Notes: generated by a model from the sequence alone, not told the origin. A stretch of 64,000 nt of DNA from Paenibacillus odorifer (GCF_000758725.1 NZ_CP009428.1:2046001-2110000), one strand, 5' to 3'; positions 1 through 11,687 are shown, counted from the first letter of the stretch. Numbers and translations: made by a program.

Positions 1-1
1 A

Positions 2-178
2 GATACACGGGGAATGGTTCAGTCTCTGATTGAAGACTTCGCCACCATCTCTGAAGAGCTGACAGAAGGCATCGAGCTTGCCGAAGAAACCAAGGATCAG
101 CCAACCTCAGATATGTTCATTAAAATCCGTAGTGATCTGGAGAAACACCAATGGATGCTACGTTCATTTCTTAGCTAA
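2..178 (+). CDS. Dps/ferritin-like DNA-protecting protein, C-terminal part
   Basis: The window opens inside this gene; only the last 58 residues are present. They read as one amphipathic helix followed by DMFIKIRSDLEKHQWMLRSFLS, which matches the C-terminal helix of the Dps family (typical ending: I...LEKH.WML.a.L). Dps proteins are dodecameric ferritin-like mini-cages that oxidise and store iron and protect DNA during oxidative stress. A clear terminator follows 16 bases after the stop. The next operon is the Fe-S assembly operon, which fits an iron/oxidative-stress neighbourhood. The call rests on the C-terminus alone, so the subfamily (Dps or MrgA-like) cannot be decided. Confidence 0.75.
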   Translation, partial: DTRGMVQSLIEDFATISEELTEGIELAEETKDQPTSDMFIKIRSDLEKHQWMLRSFLS

Positions 179-193
179 TCATTAAGCAGTTTG

Positions 194-225
194 AATAAGA
201 CTTCCTGCGGGAAGTCTTATTTTTG
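194..225 (+). terminator. Rho-independent terminator of the Dps-like gene
   Basis: A 12-bp perfect stem (194-205 with 210-221) and a 4-base loop run into a short T-rich tail. It closes the Dps-like transcript and separates it from the suf promoter. Confidence 0.85.
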
Positions 226-328
226 CGTTAGTCTTATACTTAATGAAAATCTTCTCTGAGTCACAAGTGATTAGCTAAAGAGAAATTTGTAAAAAAACAA
301 GGTTTGATATAAAATTAGTGAGAATCAT

Positions 329-343
329 TGATAATCATTGTGA
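329..343 (+). promoter_or_regulatory. Fur-like box upstream of sufC
   Basis: TGATAATCATTGTGA matches the Bacillus 7-1-7 Fur consensus TGATAATNATTATCA at 12 of 14 defined positions. A weaker overlapping copy starts at 319 (TGAGAAT-C-ATTGATA). The arrangement suggests iron-responsive control of the suf operon. The identification comes from the consensus only. Confidence 0.5.
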
Positions 344-365
344 TTCAATTTATAATAATTATAAT
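338..365 (+). promoter_or_regulatory. Candidate suf promoter overlapping an exact PerR-type box
   Basis: Positions 350-364 read TTATAATAATTATAA, an exact match to the B. subtilis PerR box (TTATAATNATTATAA). A plausible sigma-A promoter is TTGTGA (338-343), 16 bases, TATAAT (360-365), so the box would cover the -10 region, where PerR commonly represses. The AT-rich palindrome could in part be chance, but an exact 15-mer next to a Fur-like box upstream of an Fe-S operon is unlikely to be meaningless. The transcription start is not known. Confidence 0.55.
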
Positions 366-458
366 GTGATAGAAAATCTAATTGTGCTGGGAATCAGGAT
401 TATCCTGTTTCAATACAACTTTTGATTTCGCAAATCGATCAATGGAGGGAATAATATT

Positions 459-1241
459 ATGGCAGCAGAATTTGTCATTGAGGGTCTTAAAGCGACGATT
501 GAGGGAAAAGAAATTTTGAAGGGGATTAACCTTCAAATGAAAGGTGGCGAAATTCACGCCATCATGGGACCAAACGGTACAGGTAAAAGTACTTTGGCTT
601 CGGCGCTAATGGGTCATCCTAAATACGAAGTAACTGATGGAACTGCAACTCTTGATGGTGAAGATCTTCTGGAGATGGCTGTTGATGAACGCGCACGTGC
701 AGGTCTTTTCCTTGCAATGCAATATCCAAGCGAAATCTCTGGAGTAACTAACTCCGACTTCTTGCGTTCTGCCATTAATTCCCGTCGTGAAGAGGGAAGC
801 GAAATCTCGTTGATTCGTTTTATTCGCCAAATGGAAGCAAAGATGAAAGAACTAGATATGAACCCTGAGTTTTTACACCGTTACTTGAACGAAGGCTTCT
901 CCGGTGGTGAGAAGAAACGTAATGAAATTCTACAAATGATGATGCTGGATCCAAAAATCGTGATCTTGGACGAAATTGACTCCGGTCTTGATATTGATGC
1001 TTTGAAAATTGTAGCTGAAGGCGTAAACTCCATGCGGAGCGAAGAACGCGGCTTCTTAGTTATTACCCACTATCAACGTCTTTTGAACTACATCAAACCT
1101 GATTATGTTCACGTTATGATGCAAGGTAGAATCGTGAAATCCGGTGGTCCAGAGCTTGCACAGCGTCTGGAAGCAGAGGGTTATGAATGGATTAAAGAAG
1201 AACTTGGAATTGAAGATGAAACTGTAGGGCAAGAAGCGTAA
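459..1241 (+). CDS. sufC: Fe-S cluster assembly ATPase SufC
   Basis: SufC is the ABC-type ATPase of the SufBCD scaffold that builds Fe-S clusters in the cytosol. The 260-residue product has Walker A GPNGTGKS at residues 37-44, the SufC-type signature GFSGGEKKR near 146-154 and Walker B IVILDEIDSGLD near 167-178. It has no membrane segment, as expected for this non-transport ABC protein. The ATG at 459 is preceded by GGAGGG nine bases upstream. It is the first gene of sufCDSUB, the same order as in B. subtilis; the next start lies 26 bases after its stop. PerR-type and Fur-like boxes in the upstream region suggest redox and iron control. Confidence 0.97.
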   Translation: MAAEFVIEGLKATIEGKEILKGINLQMKGGEIHAIMGPNGTGKSTLASALMGHPKYEVTDGTATLDGEDLLEMAVDERARAGLFLAMQYPSEISGVTNSDFLRSAINSRREEGSEISLIRFIRQMEAKMKELDMNPEFLHRYLNEGFSGGEKKRNEILQMMMLDPKIVILDEIDSGLDIDALKIVAEGVNSMRSEERGFLVITHYQRLLNYIKPDYVHVMMQGRIVKSGGPELAQRLEAEGYEWIKEELGIEDETVGQEA

Positions 1242-1267
1242 GAAACGCCAGGAAGGAGGAGACCACT

Positions 1268-4210
<2,943 letters not shown>

Positions 4211-4234
4211 CAGTAGAACAAGGAGGCTGACACC

Positions 4235-5632
4235 ATGGCTAAGAAAGCGCCTGATATGGAAGAATACCAGTACGGGTTCCGTGATGAGCATAAGTCGATA
4301 TTCCAGTCTGGTAAAGGTTTGACGGCCGAAATTGTTAAAGAAATTTCAGCGATCAAAAATGAACCACAGTGGATGCTTGACTTCCGCTTGAAATCTTTGG
4401 AGCAGTTCCGTAAAATGCCAATGCCTACATGGGGCGGCAATATGGATGATTTGGACTTCGAGGATATTCAATATTATGTAAGACCTTCAGAGAAGCAAGG
4501 GAAGACTTGGGAAGAAGTTCCTTCCGAAATCAAAGAAACCTTTGACAAGCTGGGGATTCCGGAAGCGGAACAGAAGTTCCTCGCCGGCGTATCGGCACAA
4601 TATGAATCTGAGGTAGTCTATCACAGCATGCAGAAGAGCCTTGAAGATCAAGGGGTTATTTTTACAGATACCGACACTGCATTGCGTGAGCACCCAGAGC
4701 TTCTGAAAAAATATTTCGGGACGATCATCCCTCCAACCGATAATAAGTTTGCCGCACTTAACAGTGCAGTTTGGTCAGGCGGCAGCTTCATCTATGTTCC
4801 TAAAGGTGTGAAATGTGAAGTTCCTTTGCAGGCTTACTTCCGTATTAACTCCGAGAACATGGGACAATTCGAACGTACTTTGATCCTTGCTGATGAAGAC
4901 AGCTTCGTGCACTACGTAGAAGGATGTACTGCTCCAATCTATAGCACGAACTCTCTGCACAGTGCGGTTGTTGAAATCTTGTGTATGAAGAACGCCCGCG
5001 TTCGTTATACCACAATCCAGAACTGGGCTCCAAACATCTACAACCTCGTTACCAAACGTGCGGTTGCAGAAGAGAATGCTACCATGGAATGGGTCGATGG
5101 TAACATCGGTTCCAAGCTGACCATGAAATATCCTGCGGTTGTTCTTAAAGGACGTGGTGCTAAAGGTTCAGTACTATCCATCGCGGTAGCAGGTAAAGAC
5201 CAGCATCAGGATGCGGGTGCCAAGATGATCCATTTGGCTCCAGATACAACATCCACCATTGTATCGAAATCCATCAGTAAACATGGCGGTAAAGTAACTT
5301 ACCGTGGTCTAGCTTCCTTCGGCCGTCAAGCAGAAGGTGCGAAATCGAACATTAAATGTGATACGCTGATTTTGGATAATGAGTCCACTTCGGATACTAT
5401 TCCTTACAATGAAATCATGAACGATAACATCGTTCTTGAACATGAAGCAACCGTGTCTAAAGTTTCTGAGGAGCAACTGTTCTACCTGATGAGCCGTGGC
5501 CTCACAGAAGCTGAAGCGACTCAAATGATCATCATGGGCTTCATCGAGCCGTTCACAAAAGAACTGCCGATGGAATATGCGGTCGAAATGAACCGTCTGA
5601 TCAAGTTCGAGATGGAAGGTTCAATCGGTTAA
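4235..5632 (+). CDS. sufB: Fe-S cluster assembly scaffold SufB
   Basis: SufB is the main scaffold on which the new Fe-S cluster forms in the SufBCD complex. The 465-residue protein has the typical N-terminus ([20 protein letters not shown]), the long beta-helix core, and the family ending [25 protein letters not shown]. An AAGGAGG site precedes the ATG by about seven bases. It is the last gene of the operon, 24 bases after sufU, and is followed by a strong terminator. Nothing looks truncated or unusual. Confidence 0.97.
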   Translation: MAKKAPDMEEYQYGFRDEHKSIFQSGKGLTAEIVKEISAIKNEPQWMLDFRLKSLEQFRKMPMPTWGGNMDDLDFEDIQYYVRPSEKQGKTWEEVPSEIKETFDKLGIPEAEQKFLAGVSAQYESEVVYHSMQKSLEDQGVIFTDTDTALREHPELLKKYFGTIIPPTDNKFAALNSAVWSGGSFIYVPKGVKCEVPLQAYFRINSENMGQFERTLILADEDSFVHYVEGCTAPIYSTNSLHSAVVEILCMKNARVRYTTIQNWAPNIYNLVTKRAVAEENATMEWVDGNIGSKLTMKYPAVVLKGRGAKGSVLSIAVAGKDQHQDAGAKMIHLAPDTTSTIVSKSISKHGGKVTYRGLASFGRQAEGAKSNIKCDTLILDNESTSDTIPYNEIMNDNIVLEHEATVSKVSEEQLFYLMSRGLTEAEATQMIIMGFIEPFTKELPMEYAVEMNRLIKFEMEGSIG

Positions 5633-5682
5633 TAAGAGCGCTTATGAATGGAGGCCCGTCCTCCTAACGTTTATATTTCTTC

Positions 5683-5720
5683 AAAGCATCCGTAGATATT
5701 TTTCTGCGGATGCTTTTTTA
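5683..5720 (+). terminator. Terminator of the suf operon
   Basis: A 10-bp perfect stem AAAGCATCCG / CGGATGCTTT (5683-5692 and 5707-5716) is followed by a run of T. It ends the sufCDSUB transcript. Confidence 0.9.
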
Positions 5721-5732
5721 TGGGCACAATTG

Positions 5733-5757
5733 AAAAAATCCCCGAATGCTCCGGGGA
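5733..5757 (-). terminator. Minus-strand terminator of the 149-residue protein gene
   Basis: On the minus strand the stem TCCCCG / CGGGGA (5752-5757 with 5739-5744) runs directly into TTTTTTC. It lies 20 bases beyond the stop of the convergent gene, so the two transcripts face each other. Confidence 0.85.
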
Positions 5758-5777
5758 CTTACCTTTAATATTTTCAA

Positions 5778-6227
5778 CTATCCATTTCCGGCAACGGCAA
5801 TTCCACTGAAGGATCTGGCTCCCAGAGATGCCGTTCTAATCGCTGATGCTACAATGGTGTATTGGATCTGGCCAGTAAGCACATCGGTCGAAGGCGGATA
5901 GTCGACAGCGGTGATTCCAACCATTTCATATTGGGTCGTTGTATTATTAATGTTTCCGGGGTAGGTTGTACTGAAAATTAATACATTATTGCGGTAAATA
6001 CTAAAAGTAACATCATTCTGAACTATAATGCTGACATCAACACTAAGTCTGGCAAAAGCATTCAATGTGACTCTCACTAAGCCTGCATTGGCAGGGGTAA
6101 CATTTACTGTCTGAAGTCCAATGTCACCGAAAACTGCACCTGAACGAACCAAATTAAGACTTTGTGCATCCATAGTACTGCCCTGTGAAATCCGCATATC
6201 AAGAAACTGTATACTCATCCTATTCAC
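5778..6227 (-). CDS. Hypothetical beta-rich protein, possible spore-surface protein
   Basis: I do not recognise a named family. The 149-residue product has no signal peptide and no cysteine. It is rich in T, V, I, N and S in alternating patterns that suggest beta strands, ending in a small-residue tail (SFSGIAVAGNG). Such composition is common in exosporium or spore-coat surface domains of Bacillales, but that is only a guess from style. Two starts are possible: GTG at 6227, or ATG at 6218 with TAGGTG upstream. The gene is monocistronic, has its own terminator, and faces the suf operon. Confidence 0.6.
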   Translation of the reverse strand: MNRMSIQFLDMRISQGSTMDAQSLNLVRSGAVFGDIGLQTVNVTPANAGLVRVTLNAFARLSVDVSIIVQNDVTFSIYRNNVLIFSTTYPGNINNTTTQYEMVGITAVDYPPSTDVLTGQIQYTIVASAIRTASLGARSFSGIAVAGNG

Positions 6228-6314
6228 CTAACCTCTCATTGTAGATTTTATATTTTATGAGAGAAAGAATAGAATGGCACCAAATCATTGACGGGGTTTT
6301 TTATATAGTAAAGG

Positions 6315-6863
6315 CTACTGTTTTGCCAGATCATTCACTTCTTTATTAAAAGCCTCTGAATATTGATTAAATTTACCTGCATCAAGTGTTAAGCTGTCAT
6401 CGTTTGCTTTTGGAGGTGTCTCCTGGATCTGCTTATATAAAAGATCAATTTCTGGTGAAAGCTTGGCCCATATTTTCTTAATAGAATCATACTTAGTATC
6501 TAACTTGTTCATATATGTATCGTATTCTTTTTTCTCTTCCATGGCTTTGCCAAGCTGTTCGACCGTAAAGTCTATGTCCATGCTCGTTCCTGTACTGCTT
6601 GTACCACTTCTAGTGTATGAGATAACATCTACAAACCCTACATTCCAAATGTCGGCAATAACAAAATTGCTTATTTCTCTTAGCGTTTTTTCAGGTGAGG
6701 GTGCTGCTGTATCTGCTTTTGAGGAAATTTCCCCGAAATTAAACAAGTTTTTAGATTCGTTGATCGCTGTGTTTGCGTCCGTAGGGTTATTGTTATTTGT
6801 ATTGCTACACCCTGAGAGAAGGATAATGGCGATAATACAATATAAAATAAGCTGCTTTTTCAA
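6315..6863 (-). CDS. Putative lipoprotein
   Basis: The 182-residue product has a textbook lipoprotein signal: KK, a hydrophobic stretch, then the lipobox LSGC at about residues 16-19, followed by an Asn-rich linker (NTNNNNPTD). The mature part is mostly helical and hydrophilic, with no recognisable catalytic motif. It should be anchored to the outer face of the membrane. The start is TTG at 6863 with GGAGGGG seven bases upstream. It stands alone on the minus strand and its function is unknown. Confidence 0.7.
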   Translation of the reverse strand: MKKQLILYCIIAIILLSGCSNTNNNNPTDANTAINESKNLFNFGEISSKADTAAPSPEKTLREISNFVIADIWNVGFVDVISYTRSGTSSTGTSMDIDFTVEQLGKAMEEKKEYDTYMNKLDTKYDSIKKIWAKLSPEIDLLYKQIQETPPKANDDSLTLDAGKFNQYSEAFNKEVNDLAKQ

Positions 6864-7084
6864 TATAGTTCCCCTCCATAATATAAGTAAAAAGTGTTGT
6901 ATTACTATATTACGGTAAATTGTGGTAAAAGTTTTACATCTGAGGCAAATTTAAGACGGCGAAAAAGTGAACTCTTCGAAACCCGGAATAAATTCCAATA
7001 ATTATGCAAAAAACCGAATAAAGGTCTTCCTAATATTACACGATGATTACAATATTCATGTAGATTCTTCATTCATCAGGATTA

Positions 7085-7312
7085 AGGAGGAAACACGAGC
7101 ATTTTAAGATAACGAGGGTCCTTTATATCATGTAGATGCTGCTTTTTTCCGAAATAACCGCAAAAACGCGCAATTCTCCCCTTTGCCGCATTAAATTATG
7201 GATGATACACTGCATAAAGTCACTAAATTGTAAGCGCTAAAAAAAGCTAGCTTACGATGTAACATTTGCTTTATACAAAAAAACGCTTACTAGGTAAGCC
7301 TTAAGGAGGAGA
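7085..7312 (+). promoter_or_regulatory. Leader of the bmrCD-like operon with alternative hairpins
   Basis: The 452 bases between the lipoprotein and the exporter genes hold no known gene. The part nearest the exporter has four copies of one 6-mer: GTAAGC (7230-7235, 7294-7299) and GCTTAC (7250-7255, 7285-7290). These allow mutually exclusive stems, the last one just upstream of the AAGGAGGA site. Two small ORFs (7136-7240, 34 codons; 7198-7233, 11 codons) both end inside the first arm. In B. subtilis, bmrCD is controlled by translation of a small leader gene, bmrB, so a similar attenuation is possible. Neither small ORF has a good ribosome site. Confidence 0.4.
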
Positions 7313-7315
7313 GAT

Positions 7316-9076
7316 ATGGATGTTCTCAGGCAACTGCGCGGTTATTATCGAGAGAAGCTGCATTTTCTGATTCTTTCGATTATATGTTTGGCCGCTGCAA
7401 CTGCAGTGGGGCTGATTACCCCCAATTTGTTAAGAAAGCTGATCGATGATGTTATTGTGCCACTTAAGTTTACAGAGGTGCCAGTGCTCGCATTGAGCGT
7501 GTTAGCTGTAGTAATAGTAAAAGCATGCCTGCAGTTTGCACATGGTTTTTTTGGAGGACGGCTAGGTAACTTTCTTGCATACCGGCTGCGTAATGCTTGT
7601 TATGAGAAGCTGCAATTCCTATCTTTCCGTTATTATGATACCGCGAAAACTGGGGATTTGATGTCCCGACTAACCGGAGATTTGGAAGCGATTCGTAACT
7701 TTATCGGTTTCGGTTTTGCTCAGTTGCTTAATGTCTTTTTTATGGTCATTTTTGGTTCGATTATGATGTTCTCACTCAATTGGCAGCTTACTCTAGTAAC
7801 TTTGATTACGATGCCAATCCTGGCGTTTATTGCGCTAAAATTTGAGTCTAAGATTCACCCGGCCTTTCAAGAGATGCGCCTTGCGCTCAGTTCTCTGACT
7901 ACGGCTGTACAGGAGAATATCACGGGTGTGCGCACCGTCAAATCGTTTGCGAGAGAGGCTCATGAAGTAGAGAAATTCTCGCACCGTAACGAACGTTATA
8001 AGAATAACCAGATTTTTGCTGCTGAGCTCTGGAGTAAGTTTTTTCCAGCGATGGAGTTTTTAGCATCGATCAGTGCAGCTATTCTGCTTGGAGTAGGCGG
8101 AACGTTAGTTATTAAGGGGAAAATGTCACTGGGCGAACTGGTTGCTTTTTTCAGCTTAATTTGGTACATCATTGGACCGATTTGGGGTCTTGGATTCCAT
8201 ATTAATAACTATACACAGTCCAAAGCATCGGGAGAACGTGTATTGGAAGTACTTAATCAGAATATTGATGTGAAGGATAAAGAGAACGCCCGTGAACTGG
8301 TACCTTCTGAGGTTAAGGGAGATGTAGCGTTTAATCACGTCACATTTGCTTATGGAAACAAAATGCCTGCGGTTACAGACATTGATTTTGAGGCTAAATC
8401 TGGTGCGGTTATAGGGTTCCTTGGAGGAACGGGCTCTGGTAAATCGACCATTACACAGCTGATGATGCGTGCTTATGACGTTAATGAAGGCAGCATCACA
8501 CTGGATGGGATGGACATCAGAGAATACAATGTTCGCAGCTTGCGTTCACAGATCGCGACGGTCTTTCAGGAGACCTTCCTGTTCTCCTCCTCAATTCGCA
8601 ACAACATCTCCTATGGGTTGAAAAATGTAAGCATGGAAGAAATTATCCGAGCTGCACAACTTGCCAAAGCCCATGATTTCATCATGGAGATGGAAGATGG
8701 TTATGACACTGTGGTGGGTGAGCGCGGAATGGGTCTTTCCGGTGGACAAAAGCAACGGATTGCCATCGCTAGAGCCCTGCTTAAGAATCCGCGGATTCTT
8801 ATCCTCGATGATGCGACCAGCGCTGTCGATATGGAGACGGAGCACGAGATTCAAGCCGGATTCCAAGAGGTCATGAAGGGGCGCACTACACTTATTATTG
8901 CCCATCGGATCTCCTCCTTGCGCCATGCGGATCAGATTATCGTCATGAACGAAGGTCATGTACAGCAGCGTGGTACCCATAAAGAGCTAATTGAAGTGCC
9001 GGGTCCTTATCAGGATGTATACCGGATACAGTATGCTGATTATCTGGCCAGAGCGACCGGAAGAGGGGAGGAGTGA
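7316..9076 (+). CDS. bmrC: Heterodimeric multidrug ABC exporter subunit, BmrC/YheI-like
   Basis: The 586-residue protein has an N-terminal six-helix ABC exporter domain (about 1-310) and a C-terminal ATPase: Walker A GGTGSGKS, signature LSGGQ, Walker B ILILDDATSAVD. The catalytic Glu after Walker B is Asp (LDD), as known for BmrC, the subunit with the degenerate ATP site in BmrC/BmrD. The length matches B. subtilis BmrC (about 585). The ATG at 7316 follows AAGGAGGA. Its stop overlaps the start region of the next gene by four bases. The pair should export drugs or other hydrophobic compounds across the membrane. Confidence 0.9.
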   Translation: MDVLRQLRGYYREKLHFLILSIICLAAATAVGLITPNLLRKLIDDVIVPLKFTEVPVLALSVLAVVIVKACLQFAHGFFGGRLGNFLAYRLRNACYEKLQFLSFRYYDTAKTGDLMSRLTGDLEAIRNFIGFGFAQLLNVFFMVIFGSIMMFSLNWQLTLVTLITMPILAFIALKFESKIHPAFQEMRLALSSLTTAVQENITGVRTVKSFAREAHEVEKFSHRNERYKNNQIFAAELWSKFFPAMEFLASISAAILLGVGGTLVIKGKMSLGELVAFFSLIWYIIGPIWGLGFHINNYTQSKASGERVLEVLNQNIDVKDKENARELVPSEVKGDVAFNHVTFAYGNKMPAVTDIDFEAKSGAVIGFLGGTGSGKSTITQLMMRAYDVNEGSITLDGMDIREYNVRSLRSQIATVFQETFLFSSSIRNNISYGLKNVSMEEIIRAAQLAKAHDFIMEMEDGYDTVVGERGMGLSGGQKQRIAIARALLKNPRILILDDATSAVDMETEHEIQAGFQEVMKGRTTLIIAHRISSLRHADQIIVMNEGHVQQRGTHKELIEVPGPYQDVYRIQYADYLARATGRGEE

Positions 9077-10941
9077 GGCATATGAAACTTGAAGCCAAAC
9101 CAATGACCGCTACGGGAGCAAAAAATAAAGCAGCCGAGCAGCAAGAGCTGGATGAACGTTTTGTATATAAAGATGATGATGTCATCGATAAGGCTTTTGA
9201 CTGGAAGCAATTTACCAGACTGTTCGGGTACATGAAGCCTTATGCAAAGCAGATGCTTCCATTGGTGTCCATCATGATGATTCTGGGAACTATCACGAAG
9301 TTGACCGTCCCGTTCCTAACAAGTTTAGCTATTGACCGTGCGATTGCACCAAAGGTGGGGAATCCCAGCTTATCTCTGCTATATTCGCTTACAGCAGGGG
9401 TAATCGTCTTATATCTGATTCAATGGATTGCGGGAGTATACCGGATTAAATACACGAACATCATAGGCCAAAGAGTGATTTATGATTTGCGCTCAGATTT
9501 GTTCAAGCATATTCAGAAGCTCTCCTTTAACTTCTTTGATAAACGTCCGGCAGGTTCGGTATTAGTGCGGGTAACCAATGATATCAACTCTTTGCAGGAT
9601 TTGTTCACAAACGGGGTTGTCAATCTGATGATCGACTGCGTGCAGCTTATGGGGATTACCATTATTCTGCTAGTGATCAACTGGAAGCTAGGTCTTGCAG
9701 TAATGGTTACGGTTCCGATTATGTTCTTTGTTTCAACTAAGCTGCGCCAAAAGATTCGGATCGCTTGGCAGGATGTGCGGATGAAGAACTCCAGAATTAA
9801 TTCTCATTTAAATGAATCGATTCAGGGAATCAGAGTCACACAAGCCTACACCCAAGAACAAGAAAATATGAATTATTTCGATGTTATGAATACCGACAGC
9901 AAAAAATCCTGGAACAAAGCCTCTGCGATGAACCAGGCGTTCGGTCCGATTATTGAGGTCACAGGTGGTTTTGGGACAATGATCCTCTTTTGGCTGGGGG
10001 CTTATCTGATCCAATCTGGAGAACTCACAGTAGGTATGCTGGTAGCATTCAGTTCTTATGTCAGCAACTTCTGGGACCCGATTAATCGCCTTGGGCAGAT
10101 GTACAATCAGCTGCTTGTGGCAATGGCTTCCTCGGAACGGATCTTTGAATATTTGGATGAGCAACCTGCGGTTCAAGATAATCCTGGTGCTAAGCCAATG
10201 GGAACGATTCGTGGGGATATTAACTTTGAGAAGGTCATTTTTGAATATGAAAAAGGCCGGGCTGCATTAAAAGGTATTGATCTGGATGTAAAAGCAGGAC
10301 AGTCGATCGCGCTCGTAGGTCATACAGGTTCTGGTAAAAGTACGATCATTAACCTGATTGGCCGGTTTTATGATATCAAAAGCGGCCGAATCACGATAGA
10401 CGGTGAAGATATCCGCGGGGTTACGTTAGACAGCCTGCGAAGGCAGATCGGAATCGTGCTGCAAGATACCTTTATTTTCTCGGGAACGATTCGGGATAAT
10501 ATCCGTTTTGGCCGTCTGGAGGCTACAGATGAAGAAGTGGAAAATGCTGCAAAAGCCGTGGATGCCCACGACTTCATCATGAAGCTGCCCGGTGGGTATG
10601 AGACAGAGGTGGAAGAGCGCGGCAGCGCGTTGTCGATGGGACAACGTCAGCTTCTCTCCTTCGCCCGGGCGCTCTTGGCAAATCCGCGTATTCTAATCCT
10701 GGATGAGGCAACTGCCAGCATTGATACGGAGACAGAGCTGAAGATCCAGGAGGCACTCAAAATCCTGCTTCAAGGCCGAACCTCCTTTATCGTAGCGCAC
10801 AGACTTTCTACCATCCGCCATGCGGATAAAATAGTCGTCCTCGATCACGGAGAGATTAAAGAAGAAGGAAACCATCATGAGTTGACATCCCGTGATGGGG
10901 TATACAACGGTCTGATCGAAGCGCAATTCCGCTTCTTATAG
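9073..10941 (+). CDS. bmrD: Heterodimeric multidrug ABC exporter subunit, BmrD/YheH-like
   Basis: The 622-residue partner of the preceding gene has a hydrophilic N-terminal extension of about 45 residues, six transmembrane helices, then an ATPase with Walker A GHTGSGKS and Walker B ILILDEATASID. The catalytic Glu is intact. Its signature is LSMGQ instead of LSGGQ, which together with the LDD Walker B of the first subunit builds one degenerate and one active ATP site, the classic heterodimer design. The start at 9073 may be GTG; an ATG at 9082 is an alternative, with GGAGGAG just ahead. It is followed by a strong terminator. Confidence 0.9.
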   Translation: MRHMKLEAKPMTATGAKNKAAEQQELDERFVYKDDDVIDKAFDWKQFTRLFGYMKPYAKQMLPLVSIMMILGTITKLTVPFLTSLAIDRAIAPKVGNPSLSLLYSLTAGVIVLYLIQWIAGVYRIKYTNIIGQRVIYDLRSDLFKHIQKLSFNFFDKRPAGSVLVRVTNDINSLQDLFTNGVVNLMIDCVQLMGITIILLVINWKLGLAVMVTVPIMFFVSTKLRQKIRIAWQDVRMKNSRINSHLNESIQGIRVTQAYTQEQENMNYFDVMNTDSKKSWNKASAMNQAFGPIIEVTGGFGTMILFWLGAYLIQSGELTVGMLVAFSSYVSNFWDPINRLGQMYNQLLVAMASSERIFEYLDEQPAVQDNPGAKPMGTIRGDINFEKVIFEYEKGRAALKGIDLDVKAGQSIALVGHTGSGKSTIINLIGRFYDIKSGRITIDGEDIRGVTLDSLRRQIGIVLQDTFIFSGTIRDNIRFGRLEATDEEVENAAKAVDAHDFIMKLPGGYETEVEERGSALSMGQRQLLSFARALLANPRILILDEATASIDTETELKIQEALKILLQGRTSFIVAHRLSTIRHADKIVVLDHGEIKEEGNHHELTSRDGVYNGLIEAQFRFL

Positions 10942-10977
10942 ACCGACAGTACAGAACAGAACAGAACAGTACAGAAC

Positions 10978-11025
10978 AACAGCTCATTCCCGTTGGTTAG
11001 GCAACTGCGGGGTGGGCTGTTTTTT
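10978..11025 (+). terminator. Terminator of the bmrCD-like operon
   Basis: A long stem starts AACAGC (10978) and ends GCTGTT before a run of T, with an inner GTTG/CAAC closing pair. Directly upstream (10945-10977) is a short stretch of ACAGA/GAACA repeats without coding sense. Confidence 0.85.
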
Positions 11026-11112
11026 ATAGGGAAATAGTGATTAATGGGGCCGGGGCTGGGTAGATCAGAGTAGAGTGGAATATGGCATATAGGTATTACG
11101 GGACAAGGCAAA

Positions 11113-11408
11113 GGAAGAACGGCAGAATGGAAGAACAGCAGAACAGCAGAACAGCAGAACAGGGGAACGGCAGAACGGCAGAATGGAAGAACGGCAGAAC
11201 GGAAGAACGGAAGAACGGAAGAACGGCAGAATGGAAGAACGGAAGAACGGAAGCACGGAAGCACGGAAGCACGGAAGAACGGCAGAACGGCAGAATGGAA
11301 GATTGGAAGAACGGCAGAACGGCAGAACGGCAGAACGGCAGAACGGCAGAACGGCAGAACGGCAGAACGGAAGAACGGAAGAATGCAAGAACAGCAGAGC
11401 AGCAGAAC
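11113..11408 (+). repeat. 8-bp tandem repeat block (GAACGGCA/GAACGGAA)
   Basis: About 37 imperfect copies of an 8-bp unit, mostly GAACGGCA and GAACGGAA, fill this stretch. The unit contains no stop codon in most frames, so long false ORFs appear on both strands, giving low-complexity products such as NGRTAEW on plus and FCRSAVLP on minus. No ribosome site or codon bias supports translation. It lies between the bmrCD terminator and a minus-strand gene. The copy number is probably variable between strains. Confidence 0.9.
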
Positions 11409-11438
11409 ATAATACAGCAGGGTTAGATTTCTATTCAG

Positions 11439-11687
11439 TTACTTAGGACGTTTGGATACCCTGCCCGTCACACGCAGCTCAAACATTTGTGCACAAATAT
11501 CTTGATGCCATTGTAGATCAGCTGTCTGTTCCGCTAATTGGATTTCATTTTGCAATCGGGCCATCTCATAGCAGTAGGTAGCGTTTATTTGCAGGCACTG
11601 CTGTTGTTCCGTTTCCTCAGCAGCAGTAAGCTGCCGTCTACGGCTCAGGGTGAACAACTCGGCAAGGCGTTCATGGACAGGAAGCAT
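11439..11687 (-). CDS. Small conserved hypothetical protein (DUF7667-like)
   Basis: The 82-residue product is predicted helical and soluble: LPVHERLAELFTLSRRRQLTAAE, followed by CLQINATYC.EMARLQNEI and an ending with WHQDICAQMFEL. This pattern resembles a small Paenibacillus family that I recall as DUF7667, of unknown function. The ATG at 11687 has TAGGAGGAA upstream on the minus strand, which supports it as a real gene in spite of the repeats on both sides. The exact family name is from memory. Confidence 0.65.
   Translation of the reverse strand: MLPVHERLAELFTLSRRRQLTAAEETEQQQCLQINATYCYEMARLQNEIQLAEQTADLQWHQDICAQMFELRVTGRVSKRPK

Noticed and set aside
10945..10977. ACAGA/GAACA short repeat as a regulatory site
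   Set aside because: Only about 30 bases between a stop codon and its terminator; it is probably an extension of the nearby repeat composition.
11065..11446. Several ORFs of 87-129 codons on both strands (Arg/Asn/Glu-rich on plus, Leu/Pro/Phe/Cys/Arg/Ser-rich on minus)
   Set aside because: All are frames through the 8-bp repeat, with no ribosome site and with overlapping open frames on both strands.
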